64,000 bases of DNA from Planktothrix agardhii NIES-204. GTDB lineage: Bacteria; Cyanobacteriota; Cyanobacteriia; Cyanobacteriales; Microcoleaceae. Location: positions 1,505,501 to 1,569,500 of the forward strand of contig AP017991.1 in NCBI GenBank assembly GCA_003609755.1. The letters run 5' to 3'. Position 1 is the stretch's first letter; each line of letters begins with the position of its first letter. Made by a program: the position numbers and the translations under genes. The notes below the pieces were generated by a model, which was not told where the DNA came from, did no database searches, and saw only the letters and a list, made by a program, of their open reading frames with translations. This document shows, piece by piece, positions 17,185 to 25,912 of the stretch.

Positions 17185-20154
17185 TTAGTTTTGGACTTGA
17201 GATTGTTGTTGTTTGTCTTGTAATGCTAACCAACGGTAAGCAAATTCCGCCCCCGCTTTGATGCGGTTACGGTTTTCTTGAAGCAGGGCGCGATCGCCTT
17301 TATATTGCTTCAAAAAAACCTCCTCAACAAAGGTTTTCATAAACCCATAAATGGCTTCAAGTTCCTGTTGTTGACGCTGGGCATAATCCACAGATTTATC
17401 TTTAATCAAGGGACGTTTATAGACTTCTTGACGATCCAAAGCATCGCGCAAGTGTCCAGCCCCTTGAAAGATTAAATCTTGAGGATCAAGATCATTAGGA
17501 CTTGATAAAATCACCTCCAAAGATTTAGTAATGGGTAACAAAATTGAATGACTGGACTCTTTGATATCGACTTGATAGAACTTGCGATATTTTTCGACTA
17601 AATCTTGTGTAAACTGCATGGTTTTCTCCATAACATCATCTCCTTTTGACCAAATTTGAGCAAACTGCCAATAGCGATCAATTTCATTGCCATAAGGTTC
17701 TCGTTTATCACGCCGAAATCCCTCATTCGCGATCGCAAAAATATTCAAAACATTCGTCGCTAAATCCCTCACCGTGCCATTAAACGCTTGCCAACGGGCA
17801 TCGGGTTTAGCACTCCGATTATCTAAGTGAATGCTATAGGCAATTAACAAGCGTTCTAAGGCCGTTTCTAAGCCATCTAAACGAATAGATGAATCTAAAC
17901 TGAGTAGATTCCAAAACCCAGCAATGCCGTCTAATTTCACGGTTTCCAGAAACTCTTGATCACTGGTATAAAGAGGATCGGGACTGGTGGTAGCTACGAC
18001 TTTTACCCCCAAAAGCCGGGGCAAAGCTAGGGCTAAAAACGCCGGTTCTACCCAAGCATCCGTCAGGGTTTTTCCCATGGTTGTTGTGTAATTAATTGCC
18101 ATAAATGGCAAGTCTCGCACCGAATAGCGAACACCTAATTTTGGATATCTTCCTGCTTCGGGTTCATCTTCTTCGCGCCAAGCTAAGGTTTGTAAGCCGT
18201 CAATTTGCAAATTAGCATCAATCCAATGTTTACGAACATCCCAAAGATTAGTCTTTAAAGTATTAGTTAATACTTTCACCGCTTTAGCGGTTTGGGGTGA
18301 GTAAACATAGGCGGGAAAAATATACAGAAAAACCGGTTGTTGGTCTTCTAGTTTTCCTGCCCTGGCAGACCAATGGGCTTGCCGTAATAACATTTCTAAA
18401 GCCCATATTTTTGAGATTCCTCGTTTAATTCTACCTCCTCCTAACGCATTTTTATTACTATATTGTTGGGGTTTAAATAACACCACGGAATCCAGTTGAT
18501 CCTCGGCAGAAAATTCCCCAGAACTTAATGAACAAATCGGTTGATTTGTAACTTTTGCCTCGGTATAAGCCGTTAGTTCATTAGGGAATTTATGAGGAAA
18601 TGCTGTTAACCCCCAAATCTCTAAATACTGCTCTAAATAATCGCTAAAGGCTTCACGAGTTGGGCTACTATTTTGTTTGAGTAACCCTTTTTCTTCTGCC
18701 CAAGTTGCTAGGCGATCGGCAAAAACAGTTAAAAATTCGGTTACTTGTTCTAAATCTAGGGTTAAATGATCAGCCATATAGTTAGCAGCAACTCGATACC
18801 AACCATAATTAACCCCCCCAGATTGAATTGCTGTTTCTTCTGGGGAAATTTGAGTTTCTAAATTCAGCAGGGTCAGAACTTGGGGGGCGTATTCTCCAGA
18901 GGTTTCAAAAAATTGATTTTGAGTAAAAATCAAAAATTCCGCAATTCGATCCGCCCGCAAATCCGCCGCTTTTAATAGTCTTTCTTTTTCAACTTGGGGA
19001 ATGTCTAACTTTTCAATTCGCTTAGGAGTTGCGGGACTTTTATCATTAGCAACTTTAACTTCTACAACATGGGGAAGTTGTCGAATTAGGTCTGCGGGAC
19101 TGAATAATTCCAGAGTTTGGGGGGCAACTTTTAAGCCTTTCCCATCTCTTACAAAGCCAATTTCACCCTTACTAAAATATCCAGCTAAACCTCGAATATT
19201 TTTATCTGTGTCCCCTTGGATAATATTCTGCCAAATAGCCGTTTCAATGGCTATAAAATCGGGAATTTTGGGTATTTTAGGGGCTAAATAAACTGTACCA
19301 TGGGCAAAATATAATAGGGGTTCCCAGCCGATTTTTTCTACAAAACTAACCACGGCATTATGAATACGATTAGTTAGCAAACCCCGACAGTCCCGCAGGC
19401 GATGGTAGACTAATTTTTTCTCGATTTCTAACCAGTCTAAATGATCTTGTAGGCGATCGCCTCCCGTTTGGATTGCCACATCCGTTGGATCATTAAAATG
19501 CACTGCAATATCACCAAAAGCTAACAAGTGACGCAGGGGTAAATCTAAGCGCCGATCATCCTCAATTTGTACCTGAAAATCATCAATTTCCCAATTAGAA
19601 ATGAACGTATTACTTCCCACTTTAAATTGGGTATTTTGAGCTAAATAGGCAATATCCACTAAATACTCACGCCAGGGATGCCAAAACCCATCAAAATTAA
19701 GTTTTTCTCCCCAGGTTTCACAGACTTGCAAAATTTGCCGAATTTCATGGGCTTTTGGAGATGTAGATGCTTCAGTTTGACCTTGAATAATTTTATTATA
19801 ATCATGCAAGGTTATTCCTAAACACAATAGCCGTTTTTCTTCCTCGGAAAGTTGTAAATCATCGGGTAAATATTGACTCAAATTCCAAGCAGTTAATAGG
19901 GCATTCAGAACATGAACCTGTAAACCTTGATCGGCTCTATTTGACCACCGTTGAGCTTTTTCTTCCGCATGGTGATCGCCTTGTTTTTCTAATTTGTTTA
20001 AATGACTTTTATAGGAACCCCCTAAAGCCGTAATTACTGAGAATTGTCGTTCCATTGCTGGGAGAATAGTCTCAATATAGGAACGCAAAATCGGATCAGT
20101 ATCTTCGGGTAAGGTTTCAATTAGTAAGGTTTGCAGAAGGGTGAGTTTTTCCAT
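17185..20154 (-). CDS. cas10d: Cas10d (Csc3), I-D large subunit with HD nuclease
   Basis: A 989-residue Cas10d. The N-terminal HD-type nuclease motif is visible at His117-Asp118 in LGITLHDYNKI. In type I-D this domain, not Cas3, supplies the DNA-cleaving HD site. The central region includes SSGEFSAEDQLDSVVLF and GGGRIKRGISKIWALEMLLRQ and corresponds to the degenerate Palm/polymerase-like part. A GGDD cyclase signature is absent, as expected for this subtype. It forms the effector with Csc1, Csc2 and Cas6 and recruits Cas3. It is separated from cas3 by 4 bases and from csc2 by 22. Confidence 0.93.
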   Translation of the reverse strand: MEKLTLLQTLLIETLPEDTDPILRSYIETILPAMERQFSVITALGGSYKSHLNKLEKQGDHHAEEKAQRWSNRADQGLQVHVLNALLTAWNLSQYLPDDLQLSEEEKRLLCLGITLHDYNKIIQGQTEASTSPKAHEIRQILQVCETWGEKLNFDGFWHPWREYLVDIAYLAQNTQFKVGSNTFISNWEIDDFQVQIEDDRRLDLPLRHLLAFGDIAVHFNDPTDVAIQTGGDRLQDHLDWLEIEKKLVYHRLRDCRGLLTNRIHNAVVSFVEKIGWEPLLYFAHGTVYLAPKIPKIPDFIAIETAIWQNIIQGDTDKNIRGLAGYFSKGEIGFVRDGKGLKVAPQTLELFSPADLIRQLPHVVEVKVANDKSPATPKRIEKLDIPQVEKERLLKAADLRADRIAEFLIFTQNQFFETSGEYAPQVLTLLNLETQISPEETAIQSGGVNYGWYRVAANYMADHLTLDLEQVTEFLTVFADRLATWAEEKGLLKQNSSPTREAFSDYLEQYLEIWGLTAFPHKFPNELTAYTEAKVTNQPICSLSSGEFSAEDQLDSVVLFKPQQYSNKNALGGGRIKRGISKIWALEMLLRQAHWSARAGKLEDQQPVFLYIFPAYVYSPQTAKAVKVLTNTLKTNLWDVRKHWIDANLQIDGLQTLAWREEDEPEAGRYPKLGVRYSVRDLPFMAINYTTTMGKTLTDAWVEPAFLALALPRLLGVKVVATTSPDPLYTSDQEFLETVKLDGIAGFWNLLSLDSSIRLDGLETALERLLIAYSIHLDNRSAKPDARWQAFNGTVRDLATNVLNIFAIANEGFRRDKREPYGNEIDRYWQFAQIWSKGDDVMEKTMQFTQDLVEKYRKFYQVDIKESSHSILLPITKSLEVILSSPNDLDPQDLIFQGAGHLRDALDRQEVYKRPLIKDKSVDYAQRQQQELEAIYGFMKTFVEEVFLKQYKGDRALLQENRNRIKAGAEFAYRWLALQDKQQQSQVQN

Positions 20155-20158
20155 GATT

Positions 20159-22285
20159 TTAAAAAATATAAGGTTGGGCGGTTTCGCAAGGTTTAAGTCG
20201 CCATTTCATCGCTTCTAAAAGCAGGGCATCTTGATTAAAAGCACAGGCGTAGGCAACACCATCGACATCGGTTAAACGATATAATCCAAAGGTGGGATTA
20301 AGATGCAATTTGCGACTCACTTCCCAATGACTATAGGCTTGACTCCGGTTTACCGAAACAATAAATGCCAGTAATTTCCGTTTCCGAAGACATTTTTTAA
20401 CTTCTCCTTGGGGGTGTCCGACAATCGTGAGTTTATCTAATAGAATTAAAGTACATTGTCTGAGTTCTTCGGTGGTGCGATCGCATTCTAATTGCACCTC
20501 AAATCGTCGATCTGTCCATTGTTTTATTTTTAAGTAAACTTGGATATATTGATCGGGAAATTCCGTCGCTGGATGGTTAAATTTTTGAGCAGCTTCTATA
20601 AAAGTCTGAGCATCAATAATTTCTACCTCTGCATAGGGTAAAAGCCGCAATAAATCATAGGTATAAAACCGAGAACCCTCCCAAACCGCTGCTTGTAGAT
20701 CTGACCCCCCTCGAAATCGTAATAATTCTTCCTGTACCGCCTCACCCGTTGGATTGTTATTTAATGCACACCAATGATCTCGTTTTTCATCTAATTTTTT
20801 CCCATAAATCTGTCTTAAATCCTGACTCATATTCTGATGAATTTGCTCCATCACAGCCTTATTTTCCCCGGTCATTTTTAACAACATTCCTTGAGCTTGT
20901 AGGGCCCCCCAATACCTCCGATATTCCTCAAATTCCGTCGGGGGATTAAAGGCATCTTCCAGAATTTCTCGAAAATTTGTGCGATTAATTTCTTGTCCTG
21001 ATGTTAATTTTTCAGCTAATCTAGCTTCAATCCAAGGAGCGCGACCGGGAAGTAATATATAAGCATTGTAACTGGAAAAATTAGGATGACGACCTAACCT
21101 ACCTAACCGTTGAATACAAGTTGCAGAATCACTGGCTTCAAAAATTAGCAAATGAATTTTAAAATCCACCCCCACATCTACCGCCGATGTTCCTACTACT
21201 AAAACCGATTGTTCAGCATTTTTTAACTCGGTCTGGGTGATCGTTCTTTCCTGTCGATCAATTCGGCCACTAATCTCTCGAACTTTGATTTGATCTTCGG
21301 GAAAAATTGCTTGTAATTCTCGAACTGTGCGACTAACTTGGGCGACGGAATTGAGAATAATTAATCCTCGTCCTTGACCTTCTACTGTGAGGAGTTTTCG
21401 GATCAGTTCCGCTTGTTCTTTCAACCAGGTTAAGCTATCTGAATCTCGATCTAACTGCACAAATTTGAGTTCGACTGACTGCAAAATTTGCCGATATCCG
21501 GCTGTCGGTTCTGAAACATAATTTCCTGCTATTTTAGTCACTTGAAATCCCACTTTTTCTAGGGTGTTAATAAAACTGGGTTTCGGGGTTGCGGAAGTGA
21601 ATAAAACCTTCATCGGACGTTTACGCGATCGGTTATAACGAATTAATAGCAAACTATTAAGAATGGCGGCTTCTTGATGCACTCCAAAAATATGAAATTC
21701 ATCGGCAACATAGAGATCCAGATTTTTCACTAAAGAGGGCAACCAGGTGTGATTAAAGCCTGGATTATAATAACGAAAGTGGGTAATGAGGTGGAAAATA
21801 TCGGGATTTGTCAGAATAACGGGTTTGCGTTGAATGACTTTTGATAATTCCTTAAATTTGTTACTTTTTTCGGCAATTTCTACCCGTCGGGCTAATTCCA
21901 CGCCATACAAACTATCGACGCGCCGACTCCCATCTAAATTAAAATCTTGGCAATAATTTCTAACTTGTTTTTCCTGATCTGTGACTAATTCAATGGTTGG
22001 ATATAGGGCAATTGTCCGAAATTTGGGATTAAGTAATCCCCCTAAGTAAGCCGCCAGGGATTTACCATCTCCGGTGGCTGAGGTGTTAAAAATAATCTCA
22101 GCCGGGCCATGCAGCACTTCGGCACAGGTTTCCACCTGGTGTACGGACAAAGGGCAAGAAACCTCTGGATTTTCACCAAAGTTCGGAGCCTGCTGTTTGA
22201 CTTTGCACTCACCCCGACATCCCAATGGGCAGCCCTGGACATCGGTGTTTTGCTGGGAATATAAAGGAAGTAGCCTAATTTTCAC
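20159..22285 (-). CDS. cas3: Cas3 helicase (type I-D, without HD domain)
   Basis: About 708 residues from a GTG at 22283-22285 (reading MKIRLLPLYSQQNTDVQGC). The longer frame starting at 22432 would overlap the divergent WYL gene and lacks family support. Superfamily 2 motifs are clear: Walker A TSATGDGKSLAAYL, DExH box ADEFHIFG, motif III LFTSATP, motif V GTSAVDVGVDF and motif VI CIQRLGRLGRH. An N-terminal cysteine group (GCPLGCRGECKV) may bind zinc. No HD nuclease is present, consistent with type I-D where Cas10d carries it. It unwinds target DNA in 3'-5' direction. It is the first gene of the operon. Confidence 0.92.
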   Translation of the reverse strand: MKIRLLPLYSQQNTDVQGCPLGCRGECKVKQQAPNFGENPEVSCPLSVHQVETCAEVLHGPAEIIFNTSATGDGKSLAAYLGGLLNPKFRTIALYPTIELVTDQEKQVRNYCQDFNLDGSRRVDSLYGVELARRVEIAEKSNKFKELSKVIQRKPVILTNPDIFHLITHFRYYNPGFNHTWLPSLVKNLDLYVADEFHIFGVHQEAAILNSLLLIRYNRSRKRPMKVLFTSATPKPSFINTLEKVGFQVTKIAGNYVSEPTAGYRQILQSVELKFVQLDRDSDSLTWLKEQAELIRKLLTVEGQGRGLIILNSVAQVSRTVRELQAIFPEDQIKVREISGRIDRQERTITQTELKNAEQSVLVVGTSAVDVGVDFKIHLLIFEASDSATCIQRLGRLGRHPNFSSYNAYILLPGRAPWIEARLAEKLTSGQEINRTNFREILEDAFNPPTEFEEYRRYWGALQAQGMLLKMTGENKAVMEQIHQNMSQDLRQIYGKKLDEKRDHWCALNNNPTGEAVQEELLRFRGGSDLQAAVWEGSRFYTYDLLRLLPYAEVEIIDAQTFIEAAQKFNHPATEFPDQYIQVYLKIKQWTDRRFEVQLECDRTTEELRQCTLILLDKLTIVGHPQGEVKKCLRKRKLLAFIVSVNRSQAYSHWEVSRKLHLNPTFGLYRLTDVDGVAYACAFNQDALLLEAMKWRLKPCETAQPYIF

Positions 22286-22298
22286 GATTTCCCCTAGA

Positions 22299-22326
22299 AT
22301 AGTAACGGGTGGTTTATAGTTGTTAA
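22299..22326 (-). promoter_or_regulatory. Candidate cas operon promoter
   Basis: Upstream of the cas3 GTG the minus strand reads TTAACA (complement of 22321-22326), a 16-bp gap and TACTAT (complement of 22299-22304). This leaves a short leader to the start codon. The same 90-bp interval must also hold the promoter of the divergent WYL gene, a layout that suits autoregulation. It is predicted from consensus only. Confidence 0.35.
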
Positions 22327-22375
22327 TAGACCGATTATGGCACAGCTTTATTAAATATGCAAGTATAAAATTAAA

Positions 22376-23218
22376 ATGGCTCGAAAAAAAGAAACTATTA
22401 CACTGTCTATTCCCCCCGGAACGAAGGAGCAATTAGAAGCGATCGCAGCTAGATTCCAGATTCTATGGGGCGATCGCCCTAGTATATCGGGCTTGTTAGT
22501 GGCGATCGCCCGTTCAGAATTGGAAGTCGGCGATCGCTTTACCCTGACTTTAGTGCAAGTACAAGCCTTGGAGCAAGGGACGAAAGCCCTGATTGATTCC
22601 GGTTATATTAACGAAGCCCAAGCATTAATGGCCCTGCTCCTAGAACGGGGAAATCTGGCTTCCCCCCTGCGTCAGTCCTTTGTCCAACAGATCAGTCAAT
22701 CCCTCCCGGCTTGGCGGGTGTTACTCGATCAGCAAATTGCCCGCCGTCAACCCTTTCGCCTCCTCTACCGAGATGCCCAAGGGCGAGATTGGATATATAC
22801 CGTCCGTTATGCCCAAATTTGGCCCCGGGAAAAACGCCTCTATTTGGAGATCTGGAGCGAGGAAACCGAGGACAACCGGGATTTACCCGAATTAGCCCAT
22901 AACCGTTCCCTGCGTTTGGATCGGATTACGGATCTGAATATTCTCCCTGGGGAGGGGACATGGCGAGAGCATTTAGATTTTGTCAAAGTGTACTTACACT
23001 TTAAGGGAGAACTGGCGAACAGCTACGAGTCAAAACAGGACGATCTCAGCAGCAGACGAGAGGGTGATATCCTGATAGTGGTGCGTCGGGTGTCGAACAC
23101 CTTTTGGCTGATCCGCGAGATTTTGGCCTATCGCTCCCTGTGTGAAATTGTTGCGCCTGACAGTGTGCGCGATCGCTTCAAACAAGAAGCCCAAGCCATC
23201 TGTCAACAATATGATTAG
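22376..23218 (+). CDS. WYL-domain transcriptional regulator, divergent from cas3
   Basis: A 280-residue protein. The N-terminus MARKKETITLSIPPGTKEQLEAIAARF looks like a ribbon-helix-helix or similar DNA-binding segment. The C-terminal part (FRLLYRDAQGRDWIYTVRYAQIWPREKRLYLEIW, then NRSLRLDRITDLNIL) is a WYL domain, a ligand-sensing module common in CRISPR regulators. In Synechocystis a WYL protein beside the I-D locus is reported as a repressor of that locus, from memory. Its start is 90 bp from the cas3 start, back to back, so it is probably the local regulator. The gene is GC-richer than neighbours and dense in GCGATCGC sites. Confidence 0.8.
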   Translation: MARKKETITLSIPPGTKEQLEAIAARFQILWGDRPSISGLLVAIARSELEVGDRFTLTLVQVQALEQGTKALIDSGYINEAQALMALLLERGNLASPLRQSFVQQISQSLPAWRVLLDQQIARRQPFRLLYRDAQGRDWIYTVRYAQIWPREKRLYLEIWSEETEDNRDLPELAHNRSLRLDRITDLNILPGEGTWREHLDFVKVYLHFKGELANSYESKQDDLSSRREGDILIVVRRVSNTFWLIREILAYRSLCEIVAPDSVRDRFKQEAQAICQQYD

Positions 23219-23283
23219 CAATTAGACGGGTAGAAAGATAGATTCCTTTACCTATTCTACTATTAACAATAATTCTGGGAATG

Positions 23284-23310
23284 GAAGAAAGCCCTGAAGG
23301 GCTTACTACG
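23284..23310. repeat. Dispersed hairpin AGCCCTGAAGGGCTTACTAC
   Basis: AAAGCCCTGAAGGGCTTACTACG contains the palindrome AAGCCCTGAAGGGCTT. Versions of the same 20-base unit occur near 59424-59445 and 63034-63055, and a decayed one near 61379-61400. It lies between genes each time and may act as a terminator-like hairpin. Confidence 0.5.
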
Positions 23311-23356
23311 GGATTATACTGCAATTATAGCTTTCATAACTGGTTAAGAAAACCCT

Positions 23357-23977
23357 ATGCAACTCACTGAACATCGTGCTGATCGCGTTGTTTTATACAA
23401 TATTAGTTGGCAGCAATTTGAAAATCTCCTGATTAACTTAGGACAAACTCGCGCCGCTAGAATTGCCTATGATAACGGAACTTTTGAAATTATGACCCCC
23501 TTACCCGAACACGAATATTATAAGGAAGCAATCGGAATTTCTATTCAAGATATTGCCGAAGAACTAGACATCAATTATGAAAGTTATGGTTCAACAACTT
23601 GGAAACGGGAAGCGCGTTTAGCAGGAATAGAACCTGACAACTGCTTTTATTTTCAGAATGAGGCTAAAATTCGAGGCAGATTAGAGCTTAATTTGAATCA
23701 AGATCCCCCTCCAGATTTAGCCTTAGAAATTGATATGACCCATAAATCTTTAAATCGCTTTCCGATTTATGCTCGCTTGGGAATACCCGAAATTTGGTGT
23801 TACGATTCTGGCGAATTAAAAATTTACCAACTCCAGCAGGAAACCTATGGAGAAGTAGAAACAAGTTCGGTATTTCCGATGCTGCGGGTGCAAGAAATTC
23901 CAACTATAATTGAGCAATATCGTCTTGATGGTAAGCTGGCAGTACGTCGGGCGATCAGGAATTGGGCAAGACAATGA
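23357..23977 (+). CDS. Uma2-family (DUF820) restriction-endonuclease-fold protein
   Basis: A 206-residue Uma2-family protein. Conserved features are RAARIAYDNGTFEIMTPLPEHE, EPDNCFYFQNEAKI, PPPDLALEIDMTHKSLNRFPIYARLGIPEIWCYD and the closing DGKLAVRRAIRNWAR. The family has a PD-(D/E)XK nuclease-like fold and is hugely expanded in cyanobacteria, but its biological role is unknown. A second member at 23991-24548 converges on it with only 13 bp between the stops, and another close relative lies at 33668-34345. Confidence 0.85.
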   Translation: MQLTEHRADRVVLYNISWQQFENLLINLGQTRAARIAYDNGTFEIMTPLPEHEYYKEAIGISIQDIAEELDINYESYGSTTWKREARLAGIEPDNCFYFQNEAKIRGRLELNLNQDPPPDLALEIDMTHKSLNRFPIYARLGIPEIWCYDSGELKIYQLQQETYGEVETSSVFPMLRVQEIPTIIEQYRLDGKLAVRRAIRNWARQ

Positions 23978-23990
23978 AAATAAAAACTAA

Positions 23991-24548
23991 TCAAGCTTCC
24001 AATACCTGTTCCACCGTTAACACTAATTCTGGGAATATATGAGAAACAATTCTTTCATTTCCTCTAAATTCTATCTGTTCATAGAATCCCTCCACTAAGG
24101 TTAAAATAGTTATTTTTTGCTCGGTGGGATCAACAATCCAATATTCAGAAATACCGACCACACCATACTCCGAACGCTTAAACCGATAATCTCGGGTTCG
24201 AGATTCAGGACTGACAATTTCTACGGCTATGATGGCGGATTCGATCACCGCAGATTGATCAAGATTGGAGATTTTCTCTCGGTCAATCACACAAAGATCA
24301 GGAATTCTGGAACGATTAACAGAAGTTCTAACTCCAATCCCTGATAATATTTTCCAAGGTAAACTAAGCTGTTTAATTTGTGTCGTCAACACATCAGTTA
24401 AAAAACTAACGATAAACGCATGACGAAATGTGGGTGGATTCATCGGAATTAATTCTCCATCTTCCAATTCATAGCGGTTATCTGTGGCGTCATCATAGGT
24501 TAAATATTCCTCAAAAGTTAGTTGATTTTTAATAGTTGTTTGAATCAT
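23991..24548 (-). CDS. Uma2-family (DUF820) protein
   Basis: About 185 residues from the ATG at 24548 (MIQTTIKNQLTFEEYLTYDD), chosen because AAGGA lies just upstream and the family normally starts this way; the frame opens 48 bases earlier. Diagnostic motifs are NRYELEDGELIPMNPPTFRH, RIPDLCVIDREKI, AIIAVEIVSPESRTRDYRFKRSEYG and GISEYWIVDP. The expected nuclease-fold residues (D in PDL, E in VEIVS, K in RFKR) are present. Function in the cell is unknown. It converges with the neighbouring Uma2 gene but belongs to a different subgroup. Confidence 0.85.
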   Translation of the reverse strand: MIQTTIKNQLTFEEYLTYDDATDNRYELEDGELIPMNPPTFRHAFIVSFLTDVLTTQIKQLSLPWKILSGIGVRTSVNRSRIPDLCVIDREKISNLDQSAVIESAIIAVEIVSPESRTRDYRFKRSEYGVVGISEYWIVDPTEQKITILTLVEGFYEQIEFRGNERIVSHIFPELVLTVEQVLEA

Positions 24549-24689
24549 GGTTTTCCTTGCGGGTGAGTAGTTCTCTCCAAGTGGCGATCGCTTCAATTAA
24601 CTGATTATTTTACTTCAAATGGTTTTTTTTGTGTAGCCTTATGTTTGAACCTGTGGGAAACTTAATAATGTCAATTATTAAGCTATCCG

Positions 24690-25463
24690 ATGAATATTAT
24701 TCCAGCCATTGATTTATTAGACGGACGCTGTGTACGTTTATATCAAGGAGATTATAACCAAGCTCAAACTTTTAATGAAGATCCGATTGCGGTTGCTCAA
24801 GACTGGGTAGAACAAGGAGCAACCCGTCTACATTTAGTGGATTTAGATGGGGCAAAAACTGGACAACCAATTAATTATCACGTCATTGAAGCGATCGCTA
24901 ATACGATTAATATTCCAGTGCAAGTCGGGGGAGGATTACGCAATCGAGAAAAAGTCGCTACCCTCTTAAATTTAGGCGTAGAACGGGCAATTTTGGGAAC
25001 CGTTGCGGTTGAAAATCCGAAATTAATTGCGGAGTTATGTGCAGAATTTCCCGGTCATATTGCGGTGGGAATTGATGCGAGAAATGGCAAAGTTGCGACA
25101 AAAGGATGGTTAGAAACCTCGGAAGTTTTAGCGACGGATTTAGCCGAACAAATGGCACAATTAGGGGTGGCTGCTATTATTTATACCGATATTCACCGGG
25201 ACGGAACCCTAACGGGGCCGAATCTGGAGGCGTTACGAGAAATTGCCAATATTGTTGCAATTCCGGTGATTGCTTCTGGGGGAGTTAGTTCAATTACGGA
25301 TTTATTAAGTTTATTATCCCTGGAACCATTAGGGGTCACGGATGTAATTGTCGGACGGGCTATCTATACCGGGGATATTAATTTAAAGGAAGCAATTCAA
25401 GCTGTTGGTCAAGGACGATGGCAAGATGTTCCACCTGATTTTGGTAACTCGACTTTTGCTTAA
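24690..25463 (+). CDS. hisA: HisA, ProFAR isomerase of histidine biosynthesis
   Basis: A 257-residue TIM barrel of normal length. It opens [22 protein letters not shown] with the catalytic base Asp8. The second catalytic aspartate is in [16 protein letters not shown], and the phosphate-binding motifs are VQVGGGLRN and IASGGVSS. It isomerises N'-[(5'-phosphoribosyl)formimino]-AICAR ribonucleotide to its ribulosyl form, the fourth step of histidine synthesis. No other his gene is adjacent, as is common in cyanobacteria. An inverted repeat (AACGGGTT...AACCCGTT) follows the stop codon at 25490-25521. Confidence 0.95.
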   Translation: MNIIPAIDLLDGRCVRLYQGDYNQAQTFNEDPIAVAQDWVEQGATRLHLVDLDGAKTGQPINYHVIEAIANTINIPVQVGGGLRNREKVATLLNLGVERAILGTVAVENPKLIAELCAEFPGHIAVGIDARNGKVATKGWLETSEVLATDLAEQMAQLGVAAIIYTDIHRDGTLTGPNLEALREIANIVAIPVIASGGVSSITDLLSLLSLEPLGVTDVIVGRAIYTGDINLKEAIQAVGQGRWQDVPPDFGNSTFA

Positions 25464-25489
25464 GATTTAGGGTTGAAATATTTCTACAG

Positions 25490-25521
25490 AACGGGTTTAG
25501 ATCGGCGAGGCTTTAACCCGT
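25490..25521 (+). terminator. Hairpin after hisA
   Basis: AACGGGTT (25490-25497) pairs with AACCCGTT (25514-25521), 27 bases after the hisA stop codon. The following sequence is only moderately T-rich (CTTGTTGCCATTT), so termination is probable but not certain. Confidence 0.45.
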
Positions 25522-25533
25522 TCTTGTTGCCAT

Positions 25534-25719
25534 TTAAACGGAAAAAAATCGGCAATATGCGGTGCGTTCTTCTACTCGTTGTTCTAGTTCCAAATTTAGT
25601 TGACATAAAGCTTGTTCTACTTGCTTTTTTTGATGAATTTCATGCTTTAATTGGGTATTTAAGGTATGAAGTTTTAGATCCTCAAAAGTTTCTAAGCTTT
25701 TTGTTGCGATGTCACTTGT
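25534..25719 (-). pseudogene. Fragment of a PAS/histidine-kinase signalling protein
   Basis: On the minus strand an open frame without a start reads LKHEIHQKKQVEQALCQLNLELEQRVEERTA. This is the coiled-coil linker seen before PAS or HisKA domains in cyanobacterial sensor kinases. It is bounded by stops on both sides, about 60 residues long, and has no kinase or PAS domain, so it is a leftover of a deleted kinase gene. The rest of 25740-25912 shows no gene. Confidence 0.6.
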
Positions 25720-25912
25720 GAGACTTCAGGGAGGATGGCTATAGAAAACCGTCAGATAGATGCACAGGATCAATATCAAAGGCAATTACGAGTTTTTTAA
25801 TGATCCGATAGTTGACTTATGTTTACAGATCTTAATTGATTAGTTAACACACCCGGAGAATAAAAGCAAGAATTCTCAAAAATCATCCACCATTGAATCA
25901 AACTTTCAACCG

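Noticed and set aside
17185-20154. Type III CRISPR system because of Cas10
   Set aside because: The protein is Cas10d with an HD motif and no GGDD, and csc1, csc2 and cas3 are adjacent, which defines type I-D.
22286-22432. Longer N-terminus for Cas3
   Set aside because: The added residues (MLLRSGGNRQCNSFFFSSHF) do not look like Cas3 and would overlap the divergent WYL gene and the promoter region.
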